Source of the DNA: Flectobacillus sp. BAB-3569
GTDB lineage: Bacteria > Bacteroidota > Bacteroidia > Cytophagales > Spirosomataceae
Length of the DNA: 64,000 nt
Assembly (NCBI RefSeq): GCF_002270355.1
Contig: NZ_NJFZ01000009.1
Coordinates: 310,001-374,000, forward strand
Direction of reading: 5' to 3'
A program made the position numbers and the translations under genes. Shown piece by piece: positions 9,161-19,083 of this stretch. Numbering within the stretch: the first letter of the stretch is position 1; each line of letters opens with the position of its first letter. The notes under the pieces were generated by a model. That model saw only the letters and a list, made by a program, of their open reading frames with translations, did not search any database and had not been told where the DNA came from.

Positions 9161-10042
9161 CTACAAGTTAATTTCCTCGTGCAGAATTTGATAAAATTCT
9201 TTAACAGCCTTTTTCTGATAAACTTCTTTCATTGAAATAATCATAGCCGTTCGGTCCATATTTTCACCCAACAGCGGAATTGTTGCCAAGCCGTCTTTCT
9301 GGCTGACAGACGTTTTTGCCAAAATCGTGTGCCAATTCCCTGTTTTGACCAATTCTAGCAAAGTCGGAATATCATTGATTTCAATTGCAATATTGGGCGA
9401 TAGAGCGTGGCGCTCGAATAAATCATGCACAAATTTGCTTGTCATATATCCTTTGGCTGGAAGAACCAATGGATATTGTGTAATCTGTTCCAAAGTGATT
9501 ATCTCCTTTTGTGCCAATGCCGAATCTGGTGCGGTCACAACTGTCATAGGTGAGCAAAATAGATTTTGATAGTCAAAATGTTTTTCAACTGCTATATCTC
9601 CAAAAAAACTTAACGCAAAATCAAGTTCCAAATGATTTAATTTATCAATCAATTCTTCGGAAGTGCCAAATACGACTTTTATCTTAATTTGTGGGTATTG
9701 CGTCGCAAAAAGAATTAGTGCAGGAGTCAAAACATATCGTAGCCCATAGGTTACACCAATGGTAATTTTCCCAGTTTGAAAATTGTGCAAGTCCCTCAGC
9801 ATCAGCAATCCATCTTGTGCCTTATTGATACTTTGAAAGGCAAAATCCGCAAATAATGCACCTGCTTCAGTAAGTGTAACGCGTTTGCCAATACGATTAA
9901 ATAAGGGTATATCCAGCTCATCTTCTAGCTGCTTAATCTGCTGAGAAAGAGTGCTTTGACTGATATTGAGTTGCTCTGCCGCTTCGGTAAAATTGAGTAA
10001 CTCTTTAGCCTTGAGAAAGTATTTTAGTTGTCGAAGCTCCAT
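9161..10042 (-). CDS. LysR family transcriptional regulator
   Basis: A 293-residue LTTR. The N-terminal winged HTH (MELRQLKYFLKAKELLNFTE, then LNISQSTLSQQIKQLEDEL) is textbook, followed by the two-lobed substrate-binding domain from about residue 90. It is divergent from the MFS transporter gene at 10338, whose expression it may control; the 295-base gap between them is the likely operator region. Confidence 0.9.
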   Translation of the reverse strand: MELRQLKYFLKAKELLNFTEAAEQLNISQSTLSQQIKQLEDELDIPLFNRIGKRVTLTEAGALFADFAFQSINKAQDGLLMLRDLHNFQTGKITIGVTYGLRYVLTPALILFATQYPQIKIKVVFGTSEELIDKLNHLELDFALSFFGDIAVEKHFDYQNLFCSPMTVVTAPDSALAQKEIITLEQITQYPLVLPAKGYMTSKFVHDLFERHALSPNIAIEINDIPTLLELVKTGNWHTILAKTSVSQKDGLATIPLLGENMDRTAMIISMKEVYQKKAVKEFYQILHEEINL

Positions 10043-10337
10043 GGGTATTGAGTGAGTTGTGAATTTTGAATTGTGAGTTAGTGAATTTCGAATGGGTGTT
10101 TGTTTTAGGAGATTCCCTATTTTGGTTTATTTATTATAAATCCGAAATCAAACATCCGAAATCCGAAATCCGAAATCGAGAAGGTTTTTCTAAATCGAAA
10201 ATACCGATTGATGTGATAGAAAAAAAGCGTTTTACGAATTTAAAACTTCTCTACAACTTTGTAGCGTAATCATGAAGCATTTCTAGAGTGTGGATGATAT
10301 TGAGAAGAATGTTGCATAACGTAAAACATCCCAATTC
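10043..10337. repeat. Intergenic region with dispersed micro-repeats
   Basis: This LysR-MFS gap has a 19-base segment TGAGTTGTGAATTTTGAAT (10053-10071) that recurs exactly at 27781-27799. It also has a short tandem block of ATCCGAA units (10141-10177) that recurs in altered form at 43769-43798. A possible 67-codon frame here is built from these repeats and is not called as a gene. The promoters of the two flanking divergent genes must lie here. Confidence 0.5.
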
Positions 10338-11540
10338 ATGAATATCGAATATAAGGCGGTTTCATTACCGAAAAATTTTATCCTAGGGTTTACCCAAATC
10401 TTGCTTTGGGGTGGCTCATTTTTCTTGTTGGCTATTTGGGCTAAACCTATTGTTGCAGAAACAGGCTGGTCGCACCAATTAGTGTATGGCGCCTTGTCTT
10501 TGGCAATGTTGGTATCAGGAATGTTGGCTTCGAAGGTGGGAAAAATGATTGATACAATCGCAAGAAATTACAATTTGTTATATGCAGGATTTGTCATGGG
10601 AGCGGGGCTTATTATCATAGGTTTATCCCGTCATTTTTTGCTATTTTTATTAGGCTGGTGTGTGGTAGGAGTAGCTATGGCGATGGGATTGTATGATGCA
10701 CTTTTTGCTACATTAGGGAAAAAATATGGCAAAATTGCCCGTAAATCTATTGTGCAAGTTACCTTAATTTCAGGGTTTACCACAACGGTTGTATGGCCAT
10801 TGCTTTCATTTTTATTGAATCATTATGGCTGGCGCAACGCTTGTTTTGTGTATGCAGGAATTCTCATCGTTTGGGTTTTTCCAGTTCATAAACTCTTGAT
10901 TCCTGAAAAAGTACAAATTGGAGAAGAGGAAAATGTCTCACTGAGCATTCAAGAAACAGTCCCGACAGGCTTAGAAAACACTAGTGTGTTCACGATACTT
11001 TTAGTAAATTTTACCATTGGTTCTATCCTGATGACAGGAATTTCTGTCCATTTAGTAGAAATACTCAACGACAATGGACTACCCCTGACTATGGCTATAA
11101 GTGTAGGTGCTATGCTTGGGCCAAGTCAAGTGGGAATACGATTTTTAGATGCAATCTTACCTAAAAAAACACCTTTAAATTCAGCCTTGGTATCGTCAGT
11201 AACCATTTTTGTAGGGCTGATTTTATTTTTGATGCATCATCAAATTTCATTTTTAGCTGTCATTTGTTTTGGTTTAGGGAATGGGATGCGTTCAATTTTG
11301 CGTGGCACATTACCTCTATGGATATTTGGTGCCGACTCGTATGCAACAATCATGGGTAGGTTAGCGGGATTACCGATGGTCGCACAAGCACTGACACCTT
11401 TATTGAGCGGCTATATGATTGCTCATTTTAGTGTCAAAAAATTTGTAGGTTTACTGGTAGTTTTGGCATTTATCAATATCATTACCATGGTGGTTTTGAG
11501 AAATAAGATATTGAATAAGAGTCGTTTACTAAGCGCATAG
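10338..11540 (+). CDS. MFS transporter
   Basis: A 400-residue inner-membrane protein with about 12 hydrophobic segments in two halves. These are separated by a charged central loop (about residues 195-215, IPEKVQIGEEEN). The length and layout fit the major facilitator superfamily. The short basic loop after segment 2 (SKVGKMID) is a weak form of the MFS motif A. The substrate is unknown. It is followed after 21 bases by an MBL-fold enzyme, suggesting that transport and hydrolysis belong together, and is divergent from a LysR regulator. Confidence 0.85.
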   Translation: MNIEYKAVSLPKNFILGFTQILLWGGSFFLLAIWAKPIVAETGWSHQLVYGALSLAMLVSGMLASKVGKMIDTIARNYNLLYAGFVMGAGLIIIGLSRHFLLFLLGWCVVGVAMAMGLYDALFATLGKKYGKIARKSIVQVTLISGFTTTVVWPLLSFLLNHYGWRNACFVYAGILIVWVFPVHKLLIPEKVQIGEEENVSLSIQETVPTGLENTSVFTILLVNFTIGSILMTGISVHLVEILNDNGLPLTMAISVGAMLGPSQVGIRFLDAILPKKTPLNSALVSSVTIFVGLILFLMHHQISFLAVICFGLGNGMRSILRGTLPLWIFGADSYATIMGRLAGLPMVAQALTPLLSGYMIAHFSVKKFVGLLVVLAFINIITMVVLRNKILNKSRLLSA

Positions 11541-11561
11541 GCTCAAAATCCACTTGAAAAT

Positions 11562-12278
11562 ATGAAAATTATTCCTTTACAAGAAGGCAATTATTTTGTC
11601 GATAAAAATCGAGCGTTTATCCCATTGACTTCCGCCATAAACGAGCAAGGTTTAAAACTAGCAGTGCAACCTTTTCTGGTAATTACCAATACGGATTATA
11701 TCCTTATCGAAACAGGTTCGGGGCATGAAAACTTAGGACGCCCTATTATCAAGGATTTGTTAGCCAAGGAAGGCATTACACCCGAGCAAATAACCAAGGT
11801 ATTTCTGACGCATTTTCATAAAGATCATATCGATGGTTTGGGAATAATCAAAGAAGGTAAATACCAATTAAATTTTCCTAATGCCCAAGTTTTTGGACAA
11901 AAGAGAGAGTATGAATATGCGCTATTGCAAACGCAAAGTTCCTCTTATAATTTCCAGAAATTGATGCCATTACAAGATTTGTCTAACATGGTTTGGATGA
12001 ATGAAGATAGCGGAAATCTCACACCTGAAATCTCCTATCAAGTGGTGGGGGGACATTCGCCCTATTTGCAAGTATTTTGGATGAAGGATGATACAGAAAC
12101 CTATTTCTTTGGTTCAGATAATCTTCCACAGGAAAGTTACTGGCAACATAGCATTGCCTACAAATCGGATTATGATGGTAAAAAAGCCAGAGATCTAAGA
12201 ACTCAATGGAAGCAACAAGCCCAAGAAGAAAATTGGAAAATATTGTTGTATCATGATATGGGAAAAACGATGATATAG
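11562..12278 (+). CDS. MBL-fold metallo-hydrolase
   Basis: A 238-residue metallo-beta-lactamase-fold protein. The metal-binding HFHKDH motif (HxHxDH form) is at about residues 87-92. A later His in VGGHSPY (about 165) and Asp in FFGSDN (about 188) complete the dinuclear site, and the final His is in LLYHD near the end. This fold serves lactonases, thioesterases and glyoxalases, and the exact substrate is not clear. It is 21 bases after the MFS transporter and likely cotranscribed with it. Confidence 0.85.
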   Translation: MKIIPLQEGNYFVDKNRAFIPLTSAINEQGLKLAVQPFLVITNTDYILIETGSGHENLGRPIIKDLLAKEGITPEQITKVFLTHFHKDHIDGLGIIKEGKYQLNFPNAQVFGQKREYEYALLQTQSSSYNFQKLMPLQDLSNMVWMNEDSGNLTPEISYQVVGGHSPYLQVFWMKDDTETYFFGSDNLPQESYWQHSIAYKSDYDGKKARDLRTQWKQQAQEENWKILLYHDMGKTMI

Positions 12279-12455
12279 ATTGTTTTCCGATTTTATGACA
12301 TTTTGTTCAGGGCTAAAATAGGATTTCGAAATGCTGAGATCAAACCTAAATCCACAAAATAAGATTTCTTGTTTTCCTTTTTATTAAACAAGAAATCTTT
12401 CTACATTTATATCACCTTAAGAACCCATTATAAAACTCAAAATTTACGCCAAAAA

Positions 12456-13287
12456 ATGAGATTTCAGGCTACATCTCAAACCTACTGAAGATAGACAAAA
12501 GCTACTTTTCAATTATCAGTATCCCTTACAAGCTTGGTTATATAAAATCTTGTATCAGGCAGACCAATCGTATGCTTCCTTTTTGCATAATCAAGGTTAT
12601 GCAGTGCCCAATAGCCATAAAAGTTTTAAGCACTTTACATTTTCCTCATTACAACTAGGCAAGACCAAACCTATCAAATCTGGCGACACGTATATACAGC
12701 TCAGTTCGGACAGTGTTTCGTTAGTTGTATCGTTCTACATCGACAAGGCAGCCGAAGGATTTATTGTTGGATTATTTCAGAATCAGGAGGTAAGTTTATT
12801 CAATCGCGACTACCGCGCCAACTTTATCGTAACCAACGTAGAAGCATTGCCTAATCCATTCGATGCGTTCGCAGGTAATCAAGTCGTAACGAAGTCGTTC
12901 AGAACCATTTCACCTATGGTGGTAGCGAGAAAAGAAGAAGGATTAGACCAATATTTAAGTCCAACAGACGAACGTTACAGCGAGTTTTTTGCTATCAATT
13001 TGGTTGACCGATACCGCACCATCGAAGGAAACGAAAGTTTGCAAATAGATAGTACCACTGCCCAGAGCTTAGTGAAATTTAAGCTTATATCAGACCCTAC
13101 GAAAGTGAAGAAACGAGGTTTCTTCGTAAAAGAAGGAAAGCTTAAAGATGAAACAAAAGTCATTGGTTATCATAACTTTACCTTCGAAGTAACTGCCCCT
13201 TCCAAACTATTGGAAATAGGATTTTTGGGAGGCTTAGGGAAATACTGTGCAGTTGGTTGTGGTTCTGTGGAGGTTTGGGAGAGGTAA
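12456..13287 (+). pseudogene. cas6: cas6 (first copy) with a +1 frameshift near the start
   Basis: From TTG 12550 the frame gives 245 residues, ending in the glycine-rich loop GFLGGLGKYCAVGCGSVEV typical of Cas6 pre-crRNA endonucleases. Upstream of 12550 the same frame continues as perfect Cas6 N-terminal sequence (FRLHLKP, then NYQYPLQAWLYKIL) back to 12463, but it meets a TGA at 12457 and has no start codon. An ATG at 12456 with AGA gives the expected M-R only if one T of the TTT at 12462-12464 is skipped. So the gene carries a 1-base insertion after codon 2, or needs a frameshift. It stands before a WYL regulator and a second, intact cas6 of a different sequence type. Confidence 0.8.
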
Positions 13288-13318
13288 TTAATAGCACACA
13301 CTATTTTTGACAATAACT

Positions 13319-14245
13319 ATGAATAAGTTTAATGACAATAGTCCAAAATACCGCTTATTGGCGATTCTCAAACTCCTCATTGAGAGTCCGTACCAATACA
13401 CCAAAAAAATGTTGGAAACGAAGTTCAACGTTAAGAATGATGCAATTACCCAAGATTTTGAGGAATTGAAAGATGCAGGTTTTGATGTTCAATATGACAA
13501 GAAATATCGCTATGCCATTGTTCCCAATAAGCCTATGGAACATTTGGAAGATATGTTGTTTTTTACCGAAGCAGAGAAAGAAATCTTGATAGAAGCCCTA
13601 GCCAATAATGCCAAAGCTTCGGAGAAAAAAAACAAGCGCATGCAAGAAAAACTCAATACGATATATGATGTGTCAAAATTGGGAAGTAGCTTATTCTCAA
13701 GGACTTTTCTCTCAAAAGCCAACTTGTTAGAGCAAGCCAAGCAAGAAAAAAAGATTGTCAAACTCATTAACTATCGCTCAACCAACAGCAGTGAAGTAAC
13801 CGACCGACAGGTGGAACCGTTTCAGGTAAGTGTAAAAGAAGATATTCTTCACGCTTTTGAAGTAGAGAAGAAGGCGATTCGTCATTTTCGTATTTCGAGA
13901 ATTGAGCGTGTAGAGTTGCTAGAAGCTGATTGGCGCTACGAAAACCAACATTATGTAACGGCAACCGACCCATTTAGGATTGTGAATGATGACAAAGTTA
14001 GGGTGCATATTCGCCTACGAGTGGGAGGGTACAATGAGTTAATAGAAAGGTTTCCATTGACACAAGCCTATTTGCAACCCTCAGCCGATGAGTTGGGCGT
14101 TTATGATTTTGAATGCAATGTCAACGAAAAGTTCTTCGGGCTGACCAATTTTATTTTGGGCTATCACGAGCATATTGTGGAAATAATAGAACCCGAAAGC
14201 CTTATTGAACATATCAGAAGGCATATTGGGAAAATAAATTTTTAG
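13319..14245 (+). CDS. WYL-domain transcriptional regulator
   Basis: A 308-residue regulator. The N-terminal winged helix-turn-helix (residues about 5-60) resembles the DeoR/HTH_11 type. The middle and C-terminal parts form the WYL-like ligand-binding region (about 130-300). A degenerate core is seen around VKLINYRSTNSSE and the VEPFQVSV strand. WYL proteins often sit in CRISPR-Cas and other defence loci as repressors or ligand sensors, and this one lies between two cas6 genes. ATG 13319 is preferred over a TTG four codons earlier. Control of the cas operon is inferred from position. Confidence 0.85.
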   Translation: MNKFNDNSPKYRLLAILKLLIESPYQYTKKMLETKFNVKNDAITQDFEELKDAGFDVQYDKKYRYAIVPNKPMEHLEDMLFFTEAEKEILIEALANNAKASEKKNKRMQEKLNTIYDVSKLGSSLFSRTFLSKANLLEQAKQEKKIVKLINYRSTNSSEVTDRQVEPFQVSVKEDILHAFEVEKKAIRHFRISRIERVELLEADWRYENQHYVTATDPFRIVNDDKVRVHIRLRVGGYNELIERFPLTQAYLQPSADELGVYDFECNVNEKFFGLTNFILGYHEHIVEIIEPESLIEHIRRHIGKINF

Positions 14246-14327
14246 GGGTATGGGGAATAGTGCGGTAGGTAGGGGTGTAGGTTTGAAATATGAAATTTAG
14301 AAATTAGAAAATATAGAAAACAAATAT

Positions 14328-14993
14328 ATGCGTTTACATATTCAATTATCAAAAAATACAACTATCGTTCCGTTTAATTATCAGGAACAGCAAGTCAGTA
14401 AATTACACTATTGGCTTGGCAAAAATGAGATACACGATAAGTTATCTCTTTATTCTTTTTCTTGGCTAAAAAATGGTCGCCAAGAAGGGAGCAAAGGTTT
14501 AAATTTTAAAACTGGAAGTCAGTTTTTTATTAGTTGTTATGATAGTTCACTTATAAAACAGCTAATAAAAAGCATTCAGCAAGACAATGACTTTGGTTGG
14601 GGAATGAAAATCAAGGCTTTGACTCTTGAAAATGAGCCTGAATTTTCCTCTCAGCGTCGCTTTTTGGTTGGGAGCCCTGTTTTTATCAAGCGTTCGCAAG
14701 CTGAAGAAAAAGGGGCTAAATTCTTCTATTATAATGATGAAGAAGCAAATCAGTTTTTGACCGAGAGCTTACAACATAAACTGAATGATGCTGGATTGTT
14801 GTATGAAGATGTTTCTGTTCAGTTTGATGAATCGTATCAAAATCCAACGACTAAAGGAGTTACCTACAAAGGCATTTTCAACAAAGGCTCGATATGTCCC
14901 GTAATCATTAACGGAACTCCCGAACAACTGGCATTTGCATGGAATGTCGGCGTAGGAAATTCAACAGGTATTGGCTTTGGCTCATTAATTTAA
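14328..14993 (+). CDS. cas6: CRISPR-associated endoribonuclease Cas6 (second copy, intact)
   Basis: A 221-residue RAMP protein. It starts with the ferredoxin-like strand MRLHIQLSKN and ends with the glycine-rich motif WNVGVGNSTGIGFGSLI, which binds the repeat stem in Cas6 enzymes. It would cut the precursor transcript within repeats to make crRNAs. It differs strongly from the frameshifted cas6 at 12456, so the two are not a recent duplication. The gene is the first of a tight run: cas5 starts 6 bases after its stop. Confidence 0.85.
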   Translation: MRLHIQLSKNTTIVPFNYQEQQVSKLHYWLGKNEIHDKLSLYSFSWLKNGRQEGSKGLNFKTGSQFFISCYDSSLIKQLIKSIQQDNDFGWGMKIKALTLENEPEFSSQRRFLVGSPVFIKRSQAEEKGAKFFYYNDEEANQFLTESLQHKLNDAGLLYEDVSVQFDESYQNPTTKGVTYKGIFNKGSICPVIINGTPEQLAFAWNVGVGNSTGIGFGSLI

Positions 14994-14999
14994 GATACA

Positions 15000-15587
15000 A
15001 TGGAAAAATATTATGTAGTTAAATACAGCGGACAATTCGGTTTTATAAAGCCGTGGACTGCGGTAAGAGATAGCGAAACATTTTCGCAACAGTTTCTTAC
15101 TCCTTCAATTGTTGAAGGTATTGAGAAAAAGCTATTTCCTGAGTTGTTGGGGGAAAATGGAATTAAAAAAATTGTAAGATATAGACTTTCCTACGCTCAA
15201 ATTAATTCACAACAGGAGGTAATACAAACAAGAGGATGGAATTCTACTCGTCAGGGAAAACAGGTTTTATTCGATAGACCCAAAGCCATTTTATTGAGAG
15301 GAGTACTACTTGAACCCGACTTATTTCTGGTATTCAACACAAAGGAAGATGCCCAAAGAGCATTTACGCAACACATTTGCTTGTGTAGAAATGAAGATTT
15401 GTTATTTCCTGTATCAACAGAAGAAATTTTCATCAATCAATTTGACGAAGATACAGAGCGTTTTTCGGGCTATGAGTTAATGTTCGAGAAAAACGAAAAA
15501 GCGTTTATGGTGGGGTATCATCGTGTTACAAATGAACCTATGTATGGCTGGTTAAAAATAGTAGGAACACCTGTAAAACAATTCTAA
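15000..15587 (+). CDS. cas5: CRISPR-associated protein Cas5
   Basis: A 195-residue RAMP protein. The N-terminus (YYVVKYSGQFGFIKPWTAVR) is the Cas5 pattern: a beta strand leading to an aromatic Gly-rich turn. In type I systems Cas5 caps the 5' handle of the crRNA in Cascade. The stop codon overlaps the cas3 start (TAATG), so translation is likely coupled. No damage is seen. Subtype I-B is the best guess from gene order and the presence of cas4. Confidence 0.82.
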   Translation: MEKYYVVKYSGQFGFIKPWTAVRDSETFSQQFLTPSIVEGIEKKLFPELLGENGIKKIVRYRLSYAQINSQQEVIQTRGWNSTRQGKQVLFDRPKAILLRGVLLEPDLFLVFNTKEDAQRAFTQHICLCRNEDLLFPVSTEEIFINQFDEDTERFSGYELMFEKNEKAFMVGYHRVTNEPMYGWLKIVGTPVKQF

Positions 15588-17737
15588 TGGAAAAGTTATA
15601 CGCAAAATCAGGTCCAGAATGGACGAGCTTAGAAGACCACTTACATCATGTAGCTATTGCTGCCCAAAAATTTGCTAACCATTTGGGATTAGACCAAAAT
15701 TTAGCCTATAAAGGGGCTATTCTTCACGATATAGGAAAAGCTCATCCTACTTTTCAAGAACGTTTGTTAAGCAAAGGGGTAAAAGGAAAAACTTACAGGC
15801 ACGAGATAGGCTCTCTTTTCTTTTTGTCTGTATTTCCTAAATCAGAATGAGATATATTAATTGAGATGGTAGTCGGTCATCATAAATCTGTCAAGAATGA
15901 TAGTGGAGAAAAAGGATTGCTTGATTTAGATAAAGGTTATGACTATTTAGACCATCATTTAGGAAAATGGAATAAATGGAGTGATAGAGGAGTTGCCTTA
16001 TTCAATCATTTTGGTATAGTCGCAACCTCCATTTCCAAAGAAGAAGCATTAGACAATCTTGAATACGTTATCAAGTATTGTAAGAAGAAAGTAAAGCAAC
16101 GTGGTTATTCGGAATGGCGTGGTGTGTTAATGGGGGCAGACCATTTTGCCTCTGCACTAATTCATGATACAGAAAAGAATTTAGATAGATTATTCAAGTC
16201 GCCTAATCTATCTTCTTTTCAGAGAGAAAGTAAGCTATATCCATTATCTCAAGTTAAAAACTTTACTTCTGAAAAAAGACATACGATTGTTGTAGCTTGT
16301 ACGGGTGCAGGAAAAACAGACTATCTATTTAAAAGATGTAGAGGACGAGTTTTTTATACGTTACCCTTCCAAGCATCTATCAATGCGATGTTTAAAAGAG
16401 TAGCAAACTTTCTCGAAAGTACAAATCCTGATTTGGATATTAGGGTTTTACACGCCGCTTCAAGTGTTGTAAAGAGAGGGAAAGATGAAGAAGAAAGTGT
16501 TTTACAGTCATTATTTGGCTCATCCGTAAAAATCTTGACTCCTCACCAATTAGCGGCTGTTGCTTTTGGGCTGAAAGGTTATGAAGCCTTATTATTAGAC
16601 TTGAAAGGTTGTGATATTATTCTCGATGAAATTCATACATACTCAGGTATTTCACAAGCCATTGTTTTGAAACTTATTGAGGTTTTAAATAAAATTGATT
16701 GCAGAATTCACATTGGAACGGCTACTATGCCAACTATCCTCTATACCAGAATTCTTCAGTTATTAGGAGATAATGTATTGGAAACAAGCTTGCCACCTGA
16801 CGAATTAGATAAATTTGACCGTCATAGAGTTCACAAAGTAGAGTCTTTTGATTTCACTAAACAATTGATTCCCAATGCTGTGACTAATAATGAAAAAGTT
16901 CTAATTGTTCTCAATACCGTTGACAAAGCACAAGAGGTATATGCCTTGATTAAAGAGCTTTACCCAAAAACACCAACGTTATTATTACATAGTAGATTTA
17001 GAAGAGGTGATAGAAATAGTAAAGAAAAAGACTTGTTAGGCTTAGATGAACAAGGTGCTTCTATCAATTTATTCAATACATCAAATAAAGCCTGTATTGT
17101 CGTTTCTACTCAGATTGTAGAAGTTAGCTTAGATATTAGTTTTGATATAATGGTAACAGAAACCGCACCTTTGGATGCACTTGTTCAACGATTTGGTAGA
17201 ATTAATAGAAAAAGAACAGAAGACACGATTGGCAAAATTAAGGATGTATATGTCATTGCTCCGCCTGACACTGAGAAAGAAGCGAAACCGTATGAGTTAG
17301 AGACGCTGCAACGGACATTTGAAGTTCTCGAAGATGGAGAGATACTTAAAGAAAGAAATCTACAAGCAAAAATAGACCAAGTTTTCACGGAAATCAATTT
17401 TATGAAAATTGAAGAACATGCCATATTCAAAGAAGATGGTAGAATGACTATTGATTGCCTTACTCATAATAGCAAATCGATTCTCTTTGAATTACTTGAT
17501 ATTGATTCAGTTTCGTGCATCAGAGAGGCAGACCAAGAGGAGTATGAGAAATCTTATTTTGAAAGAAGGCTCGAATTAGAAATTCCTGTGCGATATTTTT
17601 CTGTGTGCAAAATGAACCAGATTGAAAAAGGCAACCGCCCGTTCATTATACCAGACAAAGCTTACAGTGAAGAAATGGGGCTTTTTATAAGAGAAATAAA
17701 GGAAGGAAATTTTAACTCTAAATATCAAATATTATGA
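15587..17737 (+). pseudogene. cas3: cas3 HD-nuclease/helicase interrupted by an in-frame TGA
   Basis: One frame runs from ATG 15587 to the stop at 17735-17737, but TGA at 15848-15850 breaks it after 87 codons. The first part holds HD-domain motifs (HLHHV, AILHDIGK, RHEIGS). The second part starts in the same frame with DILIEMVVGHHK, the last metal-binding HH, then the helicase: Walker A ACTGAGKTD, the DEIH box in ILDEIHTYS, GTATMP, and motif VI QRFGRINR. The stop therefore cuts inside the HD nuclease fold, unlike natural Cas3''/Cas3' splits. Restart at ATG 15866 could give a 623-residue helicase without a full HD site. TGG (Trp) to TGA is the simplest origin. The last 4 bases overlap cas8. 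Confidence 0.88.
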
Positions 17738-19083
17738 TAACAACAGTAGTTGGAAAGACATTTTTAGAGGCATATAATCAAAAATATCAGACTCAAAAAA
17801 TGCCAAAAGAGTTTTTTGAAGAGGTATATTTTGAATTGTTTTATAATCATTCAAAGTATATGCAATGGGTTACAAACTCTCCTTTTGTACAAATGAAAAC
17901 TGGACAAAAGCCTGAAACTTTAACCTATACTGAAAGAAAGGAAAAACTTGAAAACTTATTCGAGAAGGTAGAAAATAATGAACCAGATGCAAGTTTTGCT
18001 ATTGGTTTTCCTGCTTCTGAATCTAAAGAATACGCAAGTACGTCGGGCTTAGTTAGTGATTTGATTATTCCTACCACGGTTGATGATGTTTACCTTTCAT
18101 GGATAGGTAGTGGCTTAGGCATTGGTGTTGCGGGAGGTTTTACAATTTTGTTTGATGACCCTGCTATTACGTTACAAACATTTGAAGGATGGAAAGTATA
18201 TCGTAAATACCTTAAAGATGATGGGTTGGATAAATTACGAGGAAATCAAATAAATACTTGGAATGGACAGTGGCTAAAATACTCTCTTGATGAAGATTTA
18301 TTTAGAGAAGATTTTGATTTTGCAGAACTAACCAACAATAAGATTTTTGAAGTTGGTTCTACATTGGTAGAAGTCAATACTGTGAATTGGTCAGAGTTAT
18401 TTTTTAGTCTTTCTCAATTATATCCCAAAGGAGAATTAACAGGATATGTTTATGGTTTGGGACAGACTAACAAAACCATTGGATTTATACCTTTTTATTT
18501 CAAATCAGGGACAAGAATAATAGAAGTTTATAAACAGCTTTTTGGTTCGGCAAACACAGATAAAAAGAAGTTTGAGGCACTTTTCGGCATGCACATAAAA
18601 CGTGCTTGTGAACTTGGAAGTATTGGTTTACAAGCTTTACGTCCTGAAAAGTTAAAAGATTTCATGAGTAGCGACAAAACTATATCATTCAAAAAAGAAG
18701 AAGATACAATAAATTATTTCGCATATAAAACTTGGTTAGTAGCAATGCTTTCAAAAAACAAAGAAGAAATAACAGATTATACCCTTGAGATAGCGGAGAC
18801 TATTCAGAGGTATAGAAATGGGTCTAAAGGAATGGAAAGACCTACCTTAATTAATAAGGAACTATTTGCATCCAAAACTAAAAAAGGTTTTATAGATGCT
18901 TTAACTGTTATGGTTAAAGACTTAGATACCAATGATTTGGAGCGAATAAAAAAATTAAAAGACGAAATACATCTAATGACCAATGAAGAATTTGGGTATT
19001 TCTGTACTCTATTAAAATTTGATTACGCATTTCTTGAAAAAAATCTTAAAAATATAAACTACAATAACAACGATTTATATTAG
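17734..19083 (+). CDS. cas8: CRISPR-associated large subunit Cas8 (I-B-like)
   Basis: A 449-residue protein with no strong catalytic motif, as expected for the Cascade large subunit that recognises the PAM and recruits Cas3. Identification rests mainly on its place between cas3 (ATGA overlap) and cas7 and on length. A glycine-rich hydrophobic stretch (IGSGLGIGVAGGFTI, about residues 128-142) and helical C-terminal third are visible. No lesion is seen. The subtype label is inferred. Confidence 0.72.
   Translation: MITTVVGKTFLEAYNQKYQTQKMPKEFFEEVYFELFYNHSKYMQWVTNSPFVQMKTGQKPETLTYTERKEKLENLFEKVENNEPDASFAIGFPASESKEYASTSGLVSDLIIPTTVDDVYLSWIGSGLGIGVAGGFTILFDDPAITLQTFEGWKVYRKYLKDDGLDKLRGNQINTWNGQWLKYSLDEDLFREDFDFAELTNNKIFEVGSTLVEVNTVNWSELFFSLSQLYPKGELTGYVYGLGQTNKTIGFIPFYFKSGTRIIEVYKQLFGSANTDKKKFEALFGMHIKRACELGSIGLQALRPEKLKDFMSSDKTISFKKEEDTINYFAYKTWLVAMLSKNKEEITDYTLEIAETIQRYRNGSKGMERPTLINKELFASKTKKGFIDALTVMVKDLDTNDLERIKKLKDEIHLMTNEEFGYFCTLLKFDYAFLEKNLKNINYNNNDLY

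Noticed and set aside
10066-10269. 67-codon frame between LysR and MFS genes
   Set aside because: Composed of the micro-repeats (NPKSEIRNREG-like translation) and in a promoter region.
12550-13287. TTG 12550 as the true start of the first cas6
   Set aside because: About 29 codons of strongly Cas6-like sequence lie upstream in frame, so a start here would lose the first strand and helix of the fold.
15848-15850. Selenocysteine codon in cas3
   Set aside because: No SECIS-like hairpin was evident after the TGA and Cas3 HD domains have no known selenocysteine; a nonsense change is simpler.
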